From an uncultured Ilumatobacter sp. (GTDB lineage: Bacteria > Actinomycetota > Acidimicrobiia > Acidimicrobiales > Ilumatobacteraceae): a stretch of DNA of 64,000 nucleotides. Positions 7,500 through 16,527 of this stretch are shown one piece after another (position 1 is the stretch's first letter; every line of letters starts with the position of its first letter). The stretch lies in NCBI GenBank assembly GCA_937905835.1, contig CALCXK010000041.1:12499-76498 (forward strand), read 5' to 3'. The notes beneath the pieces are model-generated. The model was not told the DNA's origin and ran no database searches. It worked only from the letters and a program-made list of their open reading frames with translations. The translations under genes were made by a program, and so were the position numbers.

Positions 7500-8603
7500 G
7501 TGAGTAGTGCCCACGACACCGACACCCCCCCGATGCGCATCGGGATCGTGTGCCCGTACAGCCTGACCATCCCGGGTGGAGTGCAGATGCAGGTGCTCGC
7601 CATCGCAAGGGAGTTGCGCTCCCGCGGGCACGAGGCGCGGGTGCTCGGCCCGTGTGATGGGCCGCCACCAGAGAGCTTTGTCACGCCGCTCGGCAACTCG
7701 TTGCCGCTTGCGGCCAACGGCTCGATCGCTCCGCTCGCACCCGACCTGCCAGCAGCATTGCGAACGATGCGTGCACTGACTGACGAGGCCTTCGACATCA
7801 TCCACGTCCATGAACCGTTGGCACCAGGGCCGACGCTCACATCAGTCCTGTTCCATCCTGCGCCAATCGTTGCGACGTTTCACGCGGCGGGTTCGTCAAC
7901 CAGTTACCGACTCCTGAACCGTGCGCTCAGCCGGATTATCAAGCGCATTGACCACAAGGTCGTCGTGTCAAAAGACGCGCTCGCACTGGTGCAGTCGCAT
8001 CTTGGCGGCGACTACGAGGTGTTGTTCAATGGCGTCAACATCGAAGAAATGCAGGCGTTTGAGCCGCACCAGTACGACCGCCCGAGCGTGTTCTTTTGCG
8101 GGCGTCACGAAGATCGCAAGGGTCTACGGGTCCTGATCGATGCATTCGAGCAACTCGGAGACAACGTCGACCTGTGGATTGCGGGGGAGGGGCCCGACAC
8201 TGCGGCGCTCCAAGCCCAAACCAAAGGAGACCCGCGCATCCACTGGCTCGGCCGTGTGACCGACGAGGACAAGATTGCCCGGCTCCGTGGCGCCGATGTG
8301 TTCTGCGCACCCTCACTCGGTGGCGAATCGTTCGGCGTGGTACTTATCGAATCAATGGCAGCCGGGACGACCGTGGTGGCGAGCGGATTGGACGGATATC
8401 GGAACGTCGCCACCCACGAGGAGAATGCGCTGTTGGCCGAACCGGGCGACGCAGGAGCACTAGCAGCTGCCATCCAGCGCGCGCTCGACGACGATAATTT
8501 GACCGAGCGCCTCCGTGCGCACGGGTCGCTTCGGGCCCTCGACTTCTCGATGTCGACGCTGGTCGACCACTACATCCGGATTTACCGCAACCTGATTGCC
8601 TGA
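7500..8603 (+). CDS. pimA: Phosphatidylinositol alpha-mannosyltransferase PimA (GT4)
   Basis: PimA adds the first mannose from GDP-mannose to phosphatidylinositol. The 367-aa protein opens with MRIGIVCPYSLTIPGGVQ after 11 extra residues, the PimA signature with the glycine-rich acceptor loop. The C-terminal Rossmann half has GRHEDRKG (Arg202, Arg206, Lys207, the diphosphate-binding pair of GT4 enzymes) and ESFGVVLIESMAAG (Glu276, Glu284), the EX7E element. Length is normal. GTG 7500 is chosen because a -10-like element precedes it; the in-frame ATG at 7533 would give exactly the family start. It closes the PIM cluster. Confidence 0.92.
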   Translation: MSSAHDTDTPPMRIGIVCPYSLTIPGGVQMQVLAIARELRSRGHEARVLGPCDGPPPESFVTPLGNSLPLAANGSIAPLAPDLPAALRTMRALTDEAFDIIHVHEPLAPGPTLTSVLFHPAPIVATFHAAGSSTSYRLLNRALSRIIKRIDHKVVVSKDALALVQSHLGGDYEVLFNGVNIEEMQAFEPHQYDRPSVFFCGRHEDRKGLRVLIDAFEQLGDNVDLWIAGEGPDTAALQAQTKGDPRIHWLGRVTDEDKIARLRGADVFCAPSLGGESFGVVLIESMAAGTTVVASGLDGYRNVATHEENALLAEPGDAGALAAAIQRALDDDNLTERLRAHGSLRALDFSMSTLVDHYIRIYRNLIA

Positions 8604-8672
8604 CTGTCGGAGCGCCATCGGTTCTGAAAAATGGCCGGTGGGGAATCCCACTTCCACCGCATCGATCGGTCG

Positions 8673-8678
8673 TACACT
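8673..8678 (+). promoter_or_regulatory. -10 element of lemA (TACACT)
   Basis: TACACT ends 6 nt before ATG 8685, which fits a transcript beginning on the start codon and argues against the upstream ATG at 8631. Confidence 0.5.
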
Positions 8679-8684
8679 GCGCGC

Positions 8685-9233
8685 ATGGTCATCCTTGTCA
8701 TCGTCATTGCTGTCTTGGTCCTGGCGTTGGTCATCGGTGCCTACAACGGGCTGATCCGTCGCCGCAACCAGATCGAGAACGCTTGGTCCCAGATCGATGT
8801 GCAGCTCAAGCGACGCCTCGATGTGATCCCCAACCTCGTCGAAACTGTCAAGGGATATGCCGCTCACGAGCGCGAAACCCTCGAAGGGGTGATCAACGCC
8901 AGGAATGCAGCACTTGCCGCACCCGACACCCCGGACGGCCAGGCTGGCGCCAACAACATGCTGACTGGTGCGCTCGGAAAGCTCTTCGCACTTGGCGAGG
9001 CGTACCCCGACCTGAAAGCCAACCAGAACTTTCTGCAACTGCAAGAAGAACTGACTGCGACCGAAGGCCGTGTCGCCTATTCGCGCCAGTTCTACAACGA
9101 CAGCGTGCTCGACTACAACAATAAGCTTGAGCAGATCCCGACCGTGTTCTTTGCCACAGCGATGAAGTTCGATCGTCGCGAGTATTTCCAGGCCGAAGAG
9201 GCCGCCCGGACAGTTCCGTCCATCGAGTTCTGA
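8685..9233 (+). CDS. lemA: LemA family protein
   Basis: The 182-aa product has one N-terminal membrane helix (MVILVIVIAVLVLALVIGAY), then YNGLIRRRNQIENAWSQIDV, QLKRRLDVIPNLVETVKGYA and later VAYSRQFYNDSVLDYNNKLE, all hallmarks of LemA. The remainder is a long helical bundle. LemA function is not settled; it commonly sits beside HtpX-type proteases, as here, suggesting a membrane quality-control pair. The start at 8685 places the helix at the N-terminus as in the family and follows a -10 element. Confidence 0.92.
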   Translation: MVILVIVIAVLVLALVIGAYNGLIRRRNQIENAWSQIDVQLKRRLDVIPNLVETVKGYAAHERETLEGVINARNAALAAPDTPDGQAGANNMLTGALGKLFALGEAYPDLKANQNFLQLQEELTATEGRVAYSRQFYNDSVLDYNNKLEQIPTVFFATAMKFDRREYFQAEEAARTVPSIEF

Positions 9234-9258
9234 TCAGTCGACTGCACCACATCACCTC

Positions 9259-10164
9259 ATGTTTGAACTGATCCGATCGAACAAACGCCGAAGCGTCGCC
9301 CTCGTTGCATGCTTCATGCTCTTCATCGTGCTCATCGGCGCCGCCATTGGTGCGCTTGTCGGCAATGGCATTGCCTGCACACTGGTTGCCCTGGCTTTCA
9401 GCGGCAGCGTTGCCTTCTACTCGTACTGGCGAGCCGACAAGATCGCGCTGAAGATCAGCCGAGCCGAGCCGGCCTCAAAAATCGAATACCAACGGCTCCA
9501 CAACATCGTTGAAGGTCTCTGTATTGCCGCAGGCCTGCCGAAGCCTGGCGTGTATGTCATCCACGACCCAGCACCGAACGCCTTTGCCACGGGCCGCAAT
9601 CCAGAACACGCAGCGATCGCAGTCACGAGCGGTCTCCTCGAAAAGCTCAATCGGGTCGAACTCGAAGGAGTCGTCGCACACGAACTCGGCCACATCAAGA
9701 ACTATGACATCCTCGTGTCGACGCTCGCGGTCACGATGGTCGGCGCCATCGCCCTCCTCGCCGACGGTGCCATCCGCCTGATGTGGTGGAACGGTGGGCG
9801 CGTGTCACGATCAGGAGACCGTTCGAACGGCAGTAACCCACTGGCCTACGCCGGGTTTGCTTTACTTATCATGTCGCCGCTCATCGCCAAAGCCATGCAG
9901 GCCGCGATCTCGCGGCGCCGCGAGGCGCTCGCCGACGTCACGGCGTGTCAGCTGACTCGGTATCCGCCAGGTCTGATCTCGGCGCTGGAAAAGCTGCAGG
10001 AAGACACCACAGTGACGCACAGTGCTTCGATGGCTACGGCACACTTATGGATCGAGCAGCCGATGAGCGGAGTCGGCGACAATGGCAAGCTCGGTGGTAT
10101 CCACAAAATGTTCGACACGCACCCGCCGCTTGACGAACGCATAGCACTCCTGAGAGAACTCTGA
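9259..10164 (+). CDS. htpX: M48 family zinc metalloprotease, HtpX-like
   Basis: The 301-aa membrane protease has two N-terminal membrane helices (about 14-33 and 37-55), the zinc site HELGH at 141-145 and the third ligand Glu in RRREALADVTACQLTRYPPG, then the conserved THPPLDERIALL end. HtpX proteases degrade misfolded membrane proteins. It follows lemA by 25 bp and its stop overlaps the ATG of the next gene (TGATG), so the three genes are likely co-transcribed. Confidence 0.93.
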   Translation: MFELIRSNKRRSVALVACFMLFIVLIGAAIGALVGNGIACTLVALAFSGSVAFYSYWRADKIALKISRAEPASKIEYQRLHNIVEGLCIAAGLPKPGVYVIHDPAPNAFATGRNPEHAAIAVTSGLLEKLNRVELEGVVAHELGHIKNYDILVSTLAVTMVGAIALLADGAIRLMWWNGGRVSRSGDRSNGSNPLAYAGFALLIMSPLIAKAMQAAISRRREALADVTACQLTRYPPGLISALEKLQEDTTVTHSASMATAHLWIEQPMSGVGDNGKLGGIHKMFDTHPPLDERIALLREL

Positions 10165-11267
10165 TGACCAACTCGAAGTATCTGGCAGGCGCTGCGGCGC
10201 TGGCCCTGGTTGCCGCTGCATGTAGCGGTGGAAGCTCCCCAGAAGCCACGATCACCACGGTGACCAGTGCGACGACTGCTGTCTCGGAAACAACAACCAC
10301 GAGCACCGCGCCATCGAGTACCACGAGCACCATTTCGGTGCCCAGCACGACGCTCGCTCCTGACGTGGCGCGTCAGCCGCTGACCGGTGTGCCCGTTGAG
10401 AGCGAGGCCGACATCACCGATCGTGCCGCGCTCGCCGTCAAGATCGACAACCAGGCGGCCGCCCGGCGCAACCACTCCGGTCTCGCCGTTGCCGATCTCG
10501 TCTTTGAAGAAAAGGTCGAGGGCGGCGTCACTCGCTTCGCAGCGGTGTTCCACTCACAAGACGCCGACCCGGTCGGTCCGATCCGGTCGGGTCGCGAACA
10601 GGATGTCAACCTTCTGAGTTCGCTGAACGAACCGCTCTTCGGTTGGAGTGGCGGCAACCCGGGCGTCACGCGTCTTGTCCGGGCCTCGTTCCTCGTCGAC
10701 GTCGGAGCGCCTCTCAACTTCGGCAGCTACTACCGCGGCCCGGGAAGTGCTCCACACAACCTGTACTCCGACACGGCGTCTCTGTACGCGTTGACGCCGG
10801 AAGATCATCCCGGCGCGCCGCCGCGCCAGTTTGAGTTCCTCGACGACGGCAAGGTCTTCTCGGGTGACGCCGCCAAGAAGGTGTCGTTCAGGATTGGGAG
10901 CATCGACATCATGTGGGACTGGAACGCCGACGAAGGGCGCTACGAGCGCTCCCAAGAGGGCAGCAAGCACGTCGACAAAACTTATGGTCAGATCGGTGCG
11001 CAGAACGTCATCGTGCTCGCCGTCGACTACCGCCAAAGTTCCATCGACTCGCAGGCTCCCGAGGCAGTCACGTTGGGCGGAGGTCAGGCAACCGTGTTCA
11101 GTAACGGTGAGGTCATTACGGGACGCTGGCAGAAAGACCTCGCTATTTACAACTTCGTCTTGACCGATAATAACGGTGATCCGATCAAGTTGACGCCGGG
11201 TCAGACCTGGATCGAACTCGTCGAAGTGGGAACGTCGGGCGACCCGGCCGACCTGACGATCGAGTAG
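10164..11267 (+). CDS. DUF3048 (YerB-like) lipoprotein
   Basis: The 367-aa protein starts with a signal peptide ending in a lipobox (VAAACSGG, Cys21), then a Thr/Ser-rich linker (about 25-65), and then a DUF3048 domain: AVKIDNQAAARRNHSGLAVADLVFEE, RFAAVFHSQDADPVGPIRS and the C-terminal GQTWIELVE. It should be anchored on the outer face of the membrane. The biochemical role of YerB proteins is unknown. Translational overlap with htpX suggests a link with membrane or envelope quality control. Confidence 0.85.
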   Translation: MTNSKYLAGAAALALVAAACSGGSSPEATITTVTSATTAVSETTTTSTAPSSTTSTISVPSTTLAPDVARQPLTGVPVESEADITDRAALAVKIDNQAAARRNHSGLAVADLVFEEKVEGGVTRFAAVFHSQDADPVGPIRSGREQDVNLLSSLNEPLFGWSGGNPGVTRLVRASFLVDVGAPLNFGSYYRGPGSAPHNLYSDTASLYALTPEDHPGAPPRQFEFLDDGKVFSGDAAKKVSFRIGSIDIMWDWNADEGRYERSQEGSKHVDKTYGQIGAQNVIVLAVDYRQSSIDSQAPEAVTLGGGQATVFSNGEVITGRWQKDLAIYNFVLTDNNGDPIKLTPGQTWIELVEVGTSGDPADLTIE

Positions 11268-11289
11268 CCGCGCCTCCGTTGAGGGCGTT

Positions 11290-11304
11290 TTGACACGGGT
11301 GTCA
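11290..11304. promoter_or_regulatory. TTGACA box with TGACAC-GG-GTGTCA palindrome upstream of pdxS
   Basis: A perfect 6-bp inverted repeat overlaps a consensus -35 hexamer (TTGACA, 11290-11295) about 70 bp before pdxS. No matching -10 lies at 17 bp. It could be a repressor or activator site for the PLP-synthase operon, or chance. Confidence 0.3.
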
Positions 11305-11362
11305 GCGGCACCCCTGAGAATGCGATACACGATCGGGCAAGAATCGGCCCGATGAAAGTACG

Positions 11363-12256
11363 ATGGTCGTCATGAGCGCTGAGAGCACTGGAACATTCAC
11401 CGTCAAACGTGGCTTGGCAGAAATGATGAAGGGCGGCGTCATCATGGACGTCGTGAATGCCGAGCAAGCCAAGATTGCCGAAGATGCTGGCGCAGTCGCC
11501 GTCATGGCGCTTGAGCGGGTGCCCGCCGACATTCGCAAAGACGGCGGCGTCGCCCGCATGTCTGACCCCGAGATGATCATTGGTATTCAGGCGGTCTGTT
11601 CGATCCCAGTTATGGCTAAGGCGCGCATCGGCCATTTCGTCGAGGCGCAGATCCTGCAGTCACTTGGCGTCGACTTCATTGACGAATCCGAAGTACTCAC
11701 CCCAGCCGACGAGGCGTACCACATCGACAAGATGGCGTTCGACGTCCCGTTCGTGTGTGGCGCGACCAACCTCGGCGAGGCACTGCGCCGCATCTCCGAA
11801 GGGGCGGCAATGATCCGCTCGAAGGGCGAAGCCGGCACCGGCAACGTCGTTGAAGCCGTTCGCCACCTCCGTTCGATCATCGGTGACATGAAGCGCATCA
11901 CGCAGGCCGACGAAGCCGAACTTTTCGGTTGGGCCAAGCAGTTGCAAGCACCACTGTCGCTCATCCAGGAGATCGCCAAGACCGGCACACTGCCGGTGCC
12001 GTTGTTTTGCGCTGGCGGCCTCGCCACTCCGGCAGACGCGGCACTCGCCATGCAGTTGGGTGCCGACGCAGTGTTCGTTGGTTCGGGCATCTTCAAGTCC
12101 GACGATCCGTCGCCGCGTGCCAAGGCCATCGTCGAAGCGACGACGCATTACATGGATGCCGACATTTTGGCGAAGGTCAGCCGTGGCCTTGGTGCGCCGA
12201 TGACCGGTATCGGCATGGACGAGATCAGCGTCAAGTACGCCGAACGCGGTTGGTAG
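11363..12256 (+). CDS. pdxS: Pyridoxal 5'-phosphate synthase lyase subunit PdxS
   Basis: PdxS builds PLP from ribose 5-phosphate, glyceraldehyde 3-phosphate and ammonia supplied by PdxT, in a 12+12 complex. The 297-aa TIM barrel has the signature [36 protein letters not shown] (with the first catalytic Lys region), [10 protein letters not shown] and the phosphate-binding [13 protein letters not shown] and GSGIF loops. Length is normal. ATG 11372 in the same frame gives a slightly shorter N-terminus and may be the true start. pdxT overlaps the 3' end. Confidence 0.95.
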   Translation: MVVMSAESTGTFTVKRGLAEMMKGGVIMDVVNAEQAKIAEDAGAVAVMALERVPADIRKDGGVARMSDPEMIIGIQAVCSIPVMAKARIGHFVEAQILQSLGVDFIDESEVLTPADEAYHIDKMAFDVPFVCGATNLGEALRRISEGAAMIRSKGEAGTGNVVEAVRHLRSIIGDMKRITQADEAELFGWAKQLQAPLSLIQEIAKTGTLPVPLFCAGGLATPADAALAMQLGADAVFVGSGIFKSDDPSPRAKAIVEATTHYMDADILAKVSRGLGAPMTGIGMDEISVKYAERGW

Positions 12257-12828
12257 CCCGACCCGTCATCGGCGTCCTCGCATTGCAGGGCGCCTTTATG
12301 AAGCACCAGTTGCGGCTCAGGGCACTCGGTGTCACTGCGCCGCTCGTTACAACGCCCGAGCAACTCGTTGGGATCGACGCGCTCGTTTTGCCCGGCGGTG
12401 AGAGTACGACAATGTCGATGCTCCTCGACACGAGCGGCCTACGCGATCCGATTGGCGAGCGGTTGGCTGACGGCATGAGTGTCTTCGGCACGTGCGCCGG
12501 AATGATTCTGTGTGCGACCGAGGTGCTCGACGGCAGGCCCGACCAGCGAGGCTTCTCGCTCATCGACATGACCGTTCGGCGGAACGGCTACGGCCGCCAA
12601 CTCGACAGCTTCGCGACCAACCTCTCAGTCGACGGCTTCGACGACGACTTCTACGCAGTGTTTATCCGCGCTCCATATGTCGAGCGAGTGGGCCCCGACG
12701 TCGAAGTGCTTGCAGTCCACGACGACATTCCTGTTCTCGCTCGCAACGGACGTTGTACGGTGGCGTCGTTCCATCCCGAACTCACTGACGACACTCGGCT
12801 CCACGCAGCGTTCATCGCGACCTTGTGA
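12250..12828 (+). CDS. pdxT: Pyridoxal 5'-phosphate synthase glutaminase subunit PdxT
   Basis: PdxT releases ammonia from glutamine for PdxS. The class I glutaminase triad is visible: Cys82 in [11 protein letters not shown] and His175/Glu177 in SFHPEL; LPGGEST (near 40) is the PdxT signature. I place the start at TTG 12250, which overlaps the pdxS stop by 7 nt and gives [16 protein letters not shown], matching family N-termini; no ATG or GTG fits in this frame and the longer open frame is shadow of pdxS. The result is 192 aa, normal for PdxT. Confidence 0.92.
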   Translation: MVARPVIGVLALQGAFMKHQLRLRALGVTAPLVTTPEQLVGIDALVLPGGESTTMSMLLDTSGLRDPIGERLADGMSVFGTCAGMILCATEVLDGRPDQRGFSLIDMTVRRNGYGRQLDSFATNLSVDGFDDDFYAVFIRAPYVERVGPDVEVLAVHDDIPVLARNGRCTVASFHPELTDDTRLHAAFIATL

Positions 12829-12899
12829 CAACCGAACAACAGAACGACACCTGACGATCAACCCGCCGAGTTCATTGCTCTGGCAGAGAGAGAGCTGAC

Positions 12900-13649
12900 A
12901 TGTCCGGCCATTCCAAATGGGCAACGATCAAGCATAAGAAGGGTGCGACCGACGCGAAGCGCGGGAAGCTCTTCAACAAGCTGGCCCGCCAGATCGAAGT
13001 CGCAGCCAAGGGTGGCGGTGACGTGGATATGAACCCCACGCTGCGTACATCGGTCCAAAAGGCCAAGGGCGCACAGATGACAAACGACGCCATCGATCGC
13101 GCGATTAAGCGGGGAACGGGTGATGCCGACGGCGCCGTGTACGAAAGCATCATGTACGAGGGCTACGCGCACGGAGGTGTCGCGCTGATGATTGATGTGC
13201 TGACCGACAACCGCAACCGGTCGGGCGCCGACATCCGCCAGATCTTCAGCAAGCTCGGTGGCTCGATGGCCGAACCGGGCGCAGTCGGTTGGCAGTTTGC
13301 CCGCAAGGGGGTGATCATCATTGAAGGTGAAGGTGTCGACGAAGATGAACTGATGATGGCGGCGCTCGAAGCCGGGGCCGAAGACGTGAAACGTTTTGGC
13401 GATGGCTTCCAGGTCACCTGTGATCCGTCGCCGGTGTTCGACATCAAGACGAGCCTCGCGGCAGCTGGTTTCACGGTGCAGTCAGCCGACTCACCGATGC
13501 TGGCCGAGAACCTCGTCAAGGTCACTGACGTCAACGACGCCAAGGGTATTCTCGCCGTGATGGAGGCGCTCGAAGACAACGACGACGTACAGGACGTCTT
13601 TTCGAACTTCGACATGAGTGATGAACTCATCGAGCAGGCCGCAGAATGA
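12900..13649 (+). CDS. yebC: YebC/PmpR family protein (TACO1-like)
   Basis: The 249-aa protein begins [32 protein letters not shown], the invariant YebC start, and includes [22 protein letters not shown] and the C-terminal acidic domain. YebC proteins bind ribosomes or DNA and have been linked to polyproline translation and to transcription control. A purine-rich AGAGAGAGAG tract sits 5 nt before the ATG as ribosome-binding site. The pdxS-pdxT-yebC-ruvC order is the one seen in Mycobacterium. Confidence 0.95.
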   Translation: MSGHSKWATIKHKKGATDAKRGKLFNKLARQIEVAAKGGGDVDMNPTLRTSVQKAKGAQMTNDAIDRAIKRGTGDADGAVYESIMYEGYAHGGVALMIDVLTDNRNRSGADIRQIFSKLGGSMAEPGAVGWQFARKGVIIIEGEGVDEDELMMAALEAGAEDVKRFGDGFQVTCDPSPVFDIKTSLAAAGFTVQSADSPMLAENLVKVTDVNDAKGILAVMEALEDNDDVQDVFSNFDMSDELIEQAAE

Positions 13650-13671
13650 TCTGGCATTTGGACGTGTCTTC

Positions 13672-14127
13672 GTGAGTATCTCCATCGGCGATGCAGCACC
13701 CAATTTTACCCTGCCAGGAACTGGTGGCCAGGACTACTCGCTCAGCGACTTCGCCGGCCAGCCGGTCGTCCTCGTGTTTTATCCGGGTGATGACACGCCG
13801 GTGTGCACGAAGCAGCTCAACAGCTACAACAAAGACATCGAACAGTTCACCGAGATGGACGCGCAGGTCATCGGGATCTCGGCGCAAGACGTGTCGAGCC
13901 ACGAAGGCTTCGCCAACAAGCACGGCTTCACGTTTCCGCTGCTGGCGGATGTTGACAAAGCCGTTGCCGGTGCCTACGGGACACTCGGCCCCATCGGGTT
14001 TCCGCGGCGCAGTGTGTTTATCATCGACAGAGATGGCGTTGTTCGCTACACCCACCGGGCGATGGCCGGGCTCACGTTCCGACCGGTCAGAGAACTCGTC
14101 GCAGAACTCGAGAAGCTTTCTCCCTAA
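13672..14127 (+). CDS. bcp: Peroxiredoxin, Bcp/PrxQ type
   Basis: This thiol peroxidase reduces peroxides in the cytoplasm. The 151-aa thioredoxin-like protein has [14 protein letters not shown], the active site [13 protein letters not shown] with peroxidatic Cys45, and the [16 protein letters not shown] strand. The second cysteine that many PrxQ enzymes keep four residues on is absent, and Cys45 is the only cysteine, so it should act as a 1-Cys enzyme. GTG 13672 is preferred; an ATG at 13618 inside yebC would add 18 unrelated residues. Confidence 0.9.
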   Translation: MSISIGDAAPNFTLPGTGGQDYSLSDFAGQPVVLVFYPGDDTPVCTKQLNSYNKDIEQFTEMDAQVIGISAQDVSSHEGFANKHGFTFPLLADVDKAVAGAYGTLGPIGFPRRSVFIIDRDGVVRYTHRAMAGLTFRPVRELVAELEKLSP

Positions 14128-14187
14128 CTTCCCGAGACAACGCATCTGAGGTCATTGAGGATCACTCGATCTGATCGGTCGATCGGC

Positions 14188-14193
14188 TAGAGT
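14188..14193 (+). promoter_or_regulatory. -10 element of ruvC (TAGAGT)
   Basis: TAGAGT ends 8 nt before GTG 14202 and supports that start; TTGAGG about 30 nt upstream is a possible weak -35. Confidence 0.4.
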
Positions 14194-14201
14194 GCGAACC
14201 T

Positions 14202-14792
14202 GTGTTCGCCAATAGTGTCGATTCCGTACGTGGCGTGACTTCACGAGTCCTTGGAATTGACCCAGGTCTGACCCGTTGCGGCTTTGCTGTGATTGATGGT
14301 CGCGGTCCGAACGCGGCAACTGCAGTGTCGATGGGGGTTATTCGAACGTCGCCGTCCGATCCGCTCCCAAAGCGGCTCGGTGAGCTACGTACCGAGTTCA
14401 CTGCTCTGATTGCCGAGTTTCACCCCGATGTTGTTGCGGTCGAGCAGGTGTTTTTTCAGAACAACGTGCGCACCGCGATGAGCGTTGGTCAGGCAAGTGG
14501 CCTTGCGCTCGCCGAGGCAGCGCTTGCGGGGTGTGAGGTGCTGCAGTACACGCCCAACCAGGTTAAAGATGCCGTTGCCGGATGGGGCGGCGCCGGAAAG
14601 GAACAGGTGCAGAGAATGGTGCAACAGCGGCTCAGGCTGTCGTCATTGCCTCAGCCAGCCGATGCTGCTGATGCTGCAGCCATTGCGCTTTGTCACCTGG
14701 CGATGTCGCCAATCGGGCGTCAAATTCGTCATCTCAATGGTGACAGCATCCGCAGTCGGAAGAACTTGCCGCCGATCGGAGGTGCTCGATGA
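14202..14792 (+). CDS. ruvC: Crossover junction endodeoxyribonuclease RuvC
   Basis: RuvC cuts Holliday junctions. The RNase H-like acidic residues are Asp20 in LGIDPGLTRCGFAVID, Glu81 in AVEQVFFQNN and Asp154/Asp157 in QPADAADAAAIALCH. The protein is 196 aa with GTG 14202, supported by a -10 element; GTG 14235 gives MTSRVLGIDPG, closer to the usual N-terminus. The stop overlaps the ruvA ATG (ATGA). Confidence 0.95.
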   Translation: MFANSVDSVRGVTSRVLGIDPGLTRCGFAVIDGRGPNAATAVSMGVIRTSPSDPLPKRLGELRTEFTALIAEFHPDVVAVEQVFFQNNVRTAMSVGQASGLALAEAALAGCEVLQYTPNQVKDAVAGWGGAGKEQVQRMVQQRLRLSSLPQPADAADAAAIALCHLAMSPIGRQIRHLNGDSIRSRKNLPPIGGAR

Positions 14793-15376
14793 TCGGCTCC
14801 TTGCGCGGCGAAGTACTCGAACGCAACCTCGACGGCACGGTGCTGCTTGAGGTTGCTGGTATCGGCTACATCGTGACCGTCTCGCAACGGGTGATCCCGG
14901 AACTTGAGCCAGGCAGCACCACATTTCTGCGGATCCATCACCATATTCGCGAAGACACGCAGACCCTCTTCGGATTTACATCGAAGGAAGACAAGGCAAC
15001 CTTCCAGGTGCTGCTTGCAACACACGGTGTCGGCCCAGCGATGGCAATGTCAGTCTTGGCAACGCACCCGGCCGCTTCGCTGATCGACATCGTGGCAACC
15101 AACGACATCGCAGCGCTCCAACTGGTCCCCAAGGTTGGTAAAAAGACTGCTGAACGACTCATTGTCGAATTGAAGAATCGATTGTCCCTCGACATCCTCG
15201 ACGGTGGACCGACGGTTGCTCGTGGCGGCGGGTCAAGTGTCGCCGATGTGCGTGAAGCGTTGGCTGGCCTGGGTTACGGCACCGAAGAAATCCGTGAGGT
15301 ACTCCGCGAACTCCCGAGTAGCGCCGACTCTGCCACCCTGTTGCGTGACGCGCTGAAGACGCTGTCCAAGAACTGA
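14789..15376 (+). CDS. ruvA: Holliday junction branch migration complex subunit RuvA
   Basis: RuvA binds the four-way junction as a tetramer and loads RuvB. The 195-aa protein opens [29 protein letters not shown] (OB fold), has the acidic-pin region, the double helix-hairpin-helix ([11 protein letters not shown] and [17 protein letters not shown]) and the C-terminal RuvB-contacting three-helix domain ([16 protein letters not shown]). The start overlaps ruvC by 4 nt. Confidence 0.96.
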   Translation: MIGSLRGEVLERNLDGTVLLEVAGIGYIVTVSQRVIPELEPGSTTFLRIHHHIREDTQTLFGFTSKEDKATFQVLLATHGVGPAMAMSVLATHPAASLIDIVATNDIAALQLVPKVGKKTAERLIVELKNRLSLDILDGGPTVARGGGSSVADVREALAGLGYGTEEIREVLRELPSSADSATLLRDALKTLSKN

Positions 15377-15395
15377 CGAACCAAGGTGTGCTCTC

Positions 15396-16433
15396 ATGCG
15401 TGACGAATTCCTCGACCCTGGAGTCGGGCACTCGGAAAATATCGAAGAAGAAGAACTTGAAGCCGGTATCAGGCCGAAGGCACTCGACGAGTTTGTTGGC
15501 CAGGGCGAACTCAAAGAGCACCTGAAAATAGTTATGGAGGCAGCTCGCCGTCGCGAGCAAGCCGTCGATCATTTGTTGTTCGCAGGCCCGCCCGGCCTTG
15601 GCAAGACCACACTGGCCAGCATCGTCGCCGCTGAGATGGGCACCAAGATCCACGTCACATCGGGTCCTGCACTCGAACGAGCCGGTGATCTGGCAGCAAT
15701 CTTGACGAAGCTCGAAGACGGCGATGTGCTGTTCATCGACGAGATCCACCGACTCAACCGTGCCGTCGAAGAGATCCTGTATCCTGCGATGGAAGATTTC
15801 CAGCTCGACATCGTCGTCGGTAAGGGCCCAGCAGCCTCCAGCATTCGGCTCATGATGCCGCCGTTCACGCTCGTCGGGGCCACCACCCGGACCGGCATGA
15901 TCACTGGACCGCTGCGCGACCGGTTCGGCCTCGTCGCACGGCTCGACTACTACGACTCCGTCGAACTGCAGGCAATCGTCGAACGTGCTGCCGGCATTTT
16001 CGAGATCGAAATTGATTCCAAAGGGGCGTTCGAGATCGCCCGCCGATCTCGCGGCACACCGCGTATCGCCAACCGCCTACTGCGCCGTGTTCGGGACTTT
16101 GCCGAGGTGCGTGCTGACGGTGTGATCACCGCCGATGTAGCTGAGGCCGGTTTGATGTTGTTTGGCGTCGACAACCGCGGCCTCGACAAGGTCGACAGGG
16201 CGCTACTTACCGCGCTCTGCGGCCAATTCACCGGCGGGCCCGTTGGCCTGTCCACTCTGGCAATTAGCGTCGGCGAGCAGCCCGAGACCGTCGAAGACGT
16301 GTACGAGCCGTTCCTCATCACGCAGGGGATGATTGCCCGCACCCCTCGTGGCCGAGTTGCTCTCGCTGCGGCATACGACCACGTCGGTATTGCCGCACCC
16401 CGTAAAGTCACGAACGGTTCCCTCTTCAATTAA
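15396..16433 (+). CDS. ruvB: Holliday junction branch migration helicase RuvB
   Basis: RuvB is the AAA+ motor for branch migration. The 345-aa protein has [12 protein letters not shown], Walker [12 protein letters not shown], Walker [25 protein letters not shown], sensor 1 [10 protein letters not shown], the arginine-finger segment PLRDRFG, sensor 2 [19 protein letters not shown] and the winged-helix end [13 protein letters not shown]. Length is normal. It follows ruvA by 19 bp and closes the ruvCAB operon. Confidence 0.97.
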   Translation: MRDEFLDPGVGHSENIEEEELEAGIRPKALDEFVGQGELKEHLKIVMEAARRREQAVDHLLFAGPPGLGKTTLASIVAAEMGTKIHVTSGPALERAGDLAAILTKLEDGDVLFIDEIHRLNRAVEEILYPAMEDFQLDIVVGKGPAASSIRLMMPPFTLVGATTRTGMITGPLRDRFGLVARLDYYDSVELQAIVERAAGIFEIEIDSKGAFEIARRSRGTPRIANRLLRRVRDFAEVRADGVITADVAEAGLMLFGVDNRGLDKVDRALLTALCGQFTGGPVGLSTLAISVGEQPETVEDVYEPFLITQGMIARTPRGRVALAAAYDHVGIAAPRKVTNGSLFN

Positions 16434-16515
16434 TTGAGTCGAGAACGTCTGATCCCGAGTTGCCTACCTGAAAGTGAAGGAGGAACCGGCGGCGTGTCCG
16501 GTGTCGTACGGTCCG

Positions 16516-16521
16516 TAGCAT
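16516..16521 (+). promoter_or_regulatory. -10 element of queA (TAGCAT)
   Basis: TAGCAT ends 6 nt before GTG 16528, ideal leaderless spacing. It argues for GTG 16528 rather than ATG 16534. Confidence 0.5.
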
Positions 16522-16527
16522 CATCGC

